Shown here piece after piece: positions 63,838 through 64,000 of a stretch of 64,000 bases of DNA. The position numbers and the translations under genes were made by a program. Source of the stretch: Flavobacterium sp. ASV13 (GTDB lineage Bacteria; Bacteroidota; Bacteroidia; Flavobacteriales; Flavobacteriaceae); assembly GCF_000745775.1 (NCBI RefSeq), contig NZ_JQJY01000004.1, positions 372,001-436,000 of the forward strand, read 5' to 3'. The notes under the pieces are model-generated. The model saw nothing but the letters and a program-made list of their open reading frames with translations, ran no database searches and was not told where the DNA came from. Every line of letters begins with the position of its first letter. The first letter of the stretch is position 1.

Positions 63838-64000
63838 ATGAGCCCAAATATTGGAATTTCAGCAGCACATTTAAAAAAGAGCACAAGTATATTAGCCACC
63901 ATTTTATCAAATGAAATGACACTTTATGTAAAAACAAGAAAATTTCATTGGAATATCTCCGGAAACAGTTTTATGGAATTACATAAATTGTTTGAAGAGC
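63838..64000 (+). CDS. dps: Dps family DNA-protecting ferritin-like protein (partial, runs off window)
   Basis: The first 54 residues are visible, beginning MSPNIGISAAHLKKSTSILA, then EMTLYVKTRKFHWNISGN, where the histidine in KFHWNISG is the first ferroxidase ligand of Dps proteins, and MELHKLFEE follows. Dps oxidises ferrous iron with peroxide and binds DNA, protecting it from oxidative damage. The C-terminal two-thirds lie outside the window. The start codon is well placed after a -7 box. It lies 2.8 kb from the katG start, but not in the same operon. Confidence 0.85.
   Translation, partial: MSPNIGISAAHLKKSTSILATILSNEMTLYVKTRKFHWNISGNSFMELHKLFEE

Overview
The window looks like a chromosomal segment of a Flavobacterium or a close relative (Bacteroidota, Flavobacteriaceae). 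The signs are low GC, many intergenic boxes of the Bacteroidota form TAnnTTTG, numerous Bacteroidota-style lipoprotein and Sec signals, a gliding lipoprotein (gldI), a type III glutamine synthetase, and several families of palindromic intergenic repeats. I saw no rRNA, tRNA, transposase, integrase or CRISPR array. It reads as ordinary chromosome carrying several accessory surface and regulatory modules. Identifications come from reading the sequence and from family knowledge; no database search was run.

Left part (1-22 kb): the 3' end of a GH35 beta-galactosidase, an OsmC-like protein coupled to a LysM/receptor-like protein, a second LysM/coiled-coil protein, guaA, small secreted proteins, cbpA-cbpM, a RidA protein, a CLC-F-type channel/antiporter, a DHH phosphoesterase followed by gldI and two tandem cyclophilin-FKBP fusion proteins, an EamA transporter, small membrane proteins, an AqpZ-like aquaporin, a sterol desaturase-like protein and an M61 peptidase.

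Middle (22-37 kb): a GH92 alpha-mannosidase, purM, then a six-gene curli (type VIII secretion) cluster on the minus strand with two curlin-like subunits, CsgE, CsgF, CsgG and a TolB-like lipoprotein. CsgE and CsgG both carry extra domains. Next come divergent glutamine synthetases GSIII and GSII, separated by a 426-bp regulatory region.

Right part (37-64 kb): TerC, small lipoproteins, an esterase, an AraC regulator next to four tandem small secreted paralogues (three of which share a strictly spaced promoter/operator block that also lies in front of the araC gene), a lipoprotein with a possible permuted papain-like C-terminal domain followed by an overlapping small membrane protein, icmF, an L,D-transpeptidase, a Coa1-like protein, purU, katG, a duplicated 150-bp unit encoding a 19-residue hydrophobic peptide, a cytoplasmic-looking metal-receptor protein, pyrF and the start of dps.

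The most unusual items are the twin mini-peptide units near 61.3-61.7 kb, the shared operator regulon at 42.5-45 kb, the domain fusions in the curli cluster, the possible effector/partner pair at 48.5-50.2 kb, and several repeat families built on an 8-bp period.
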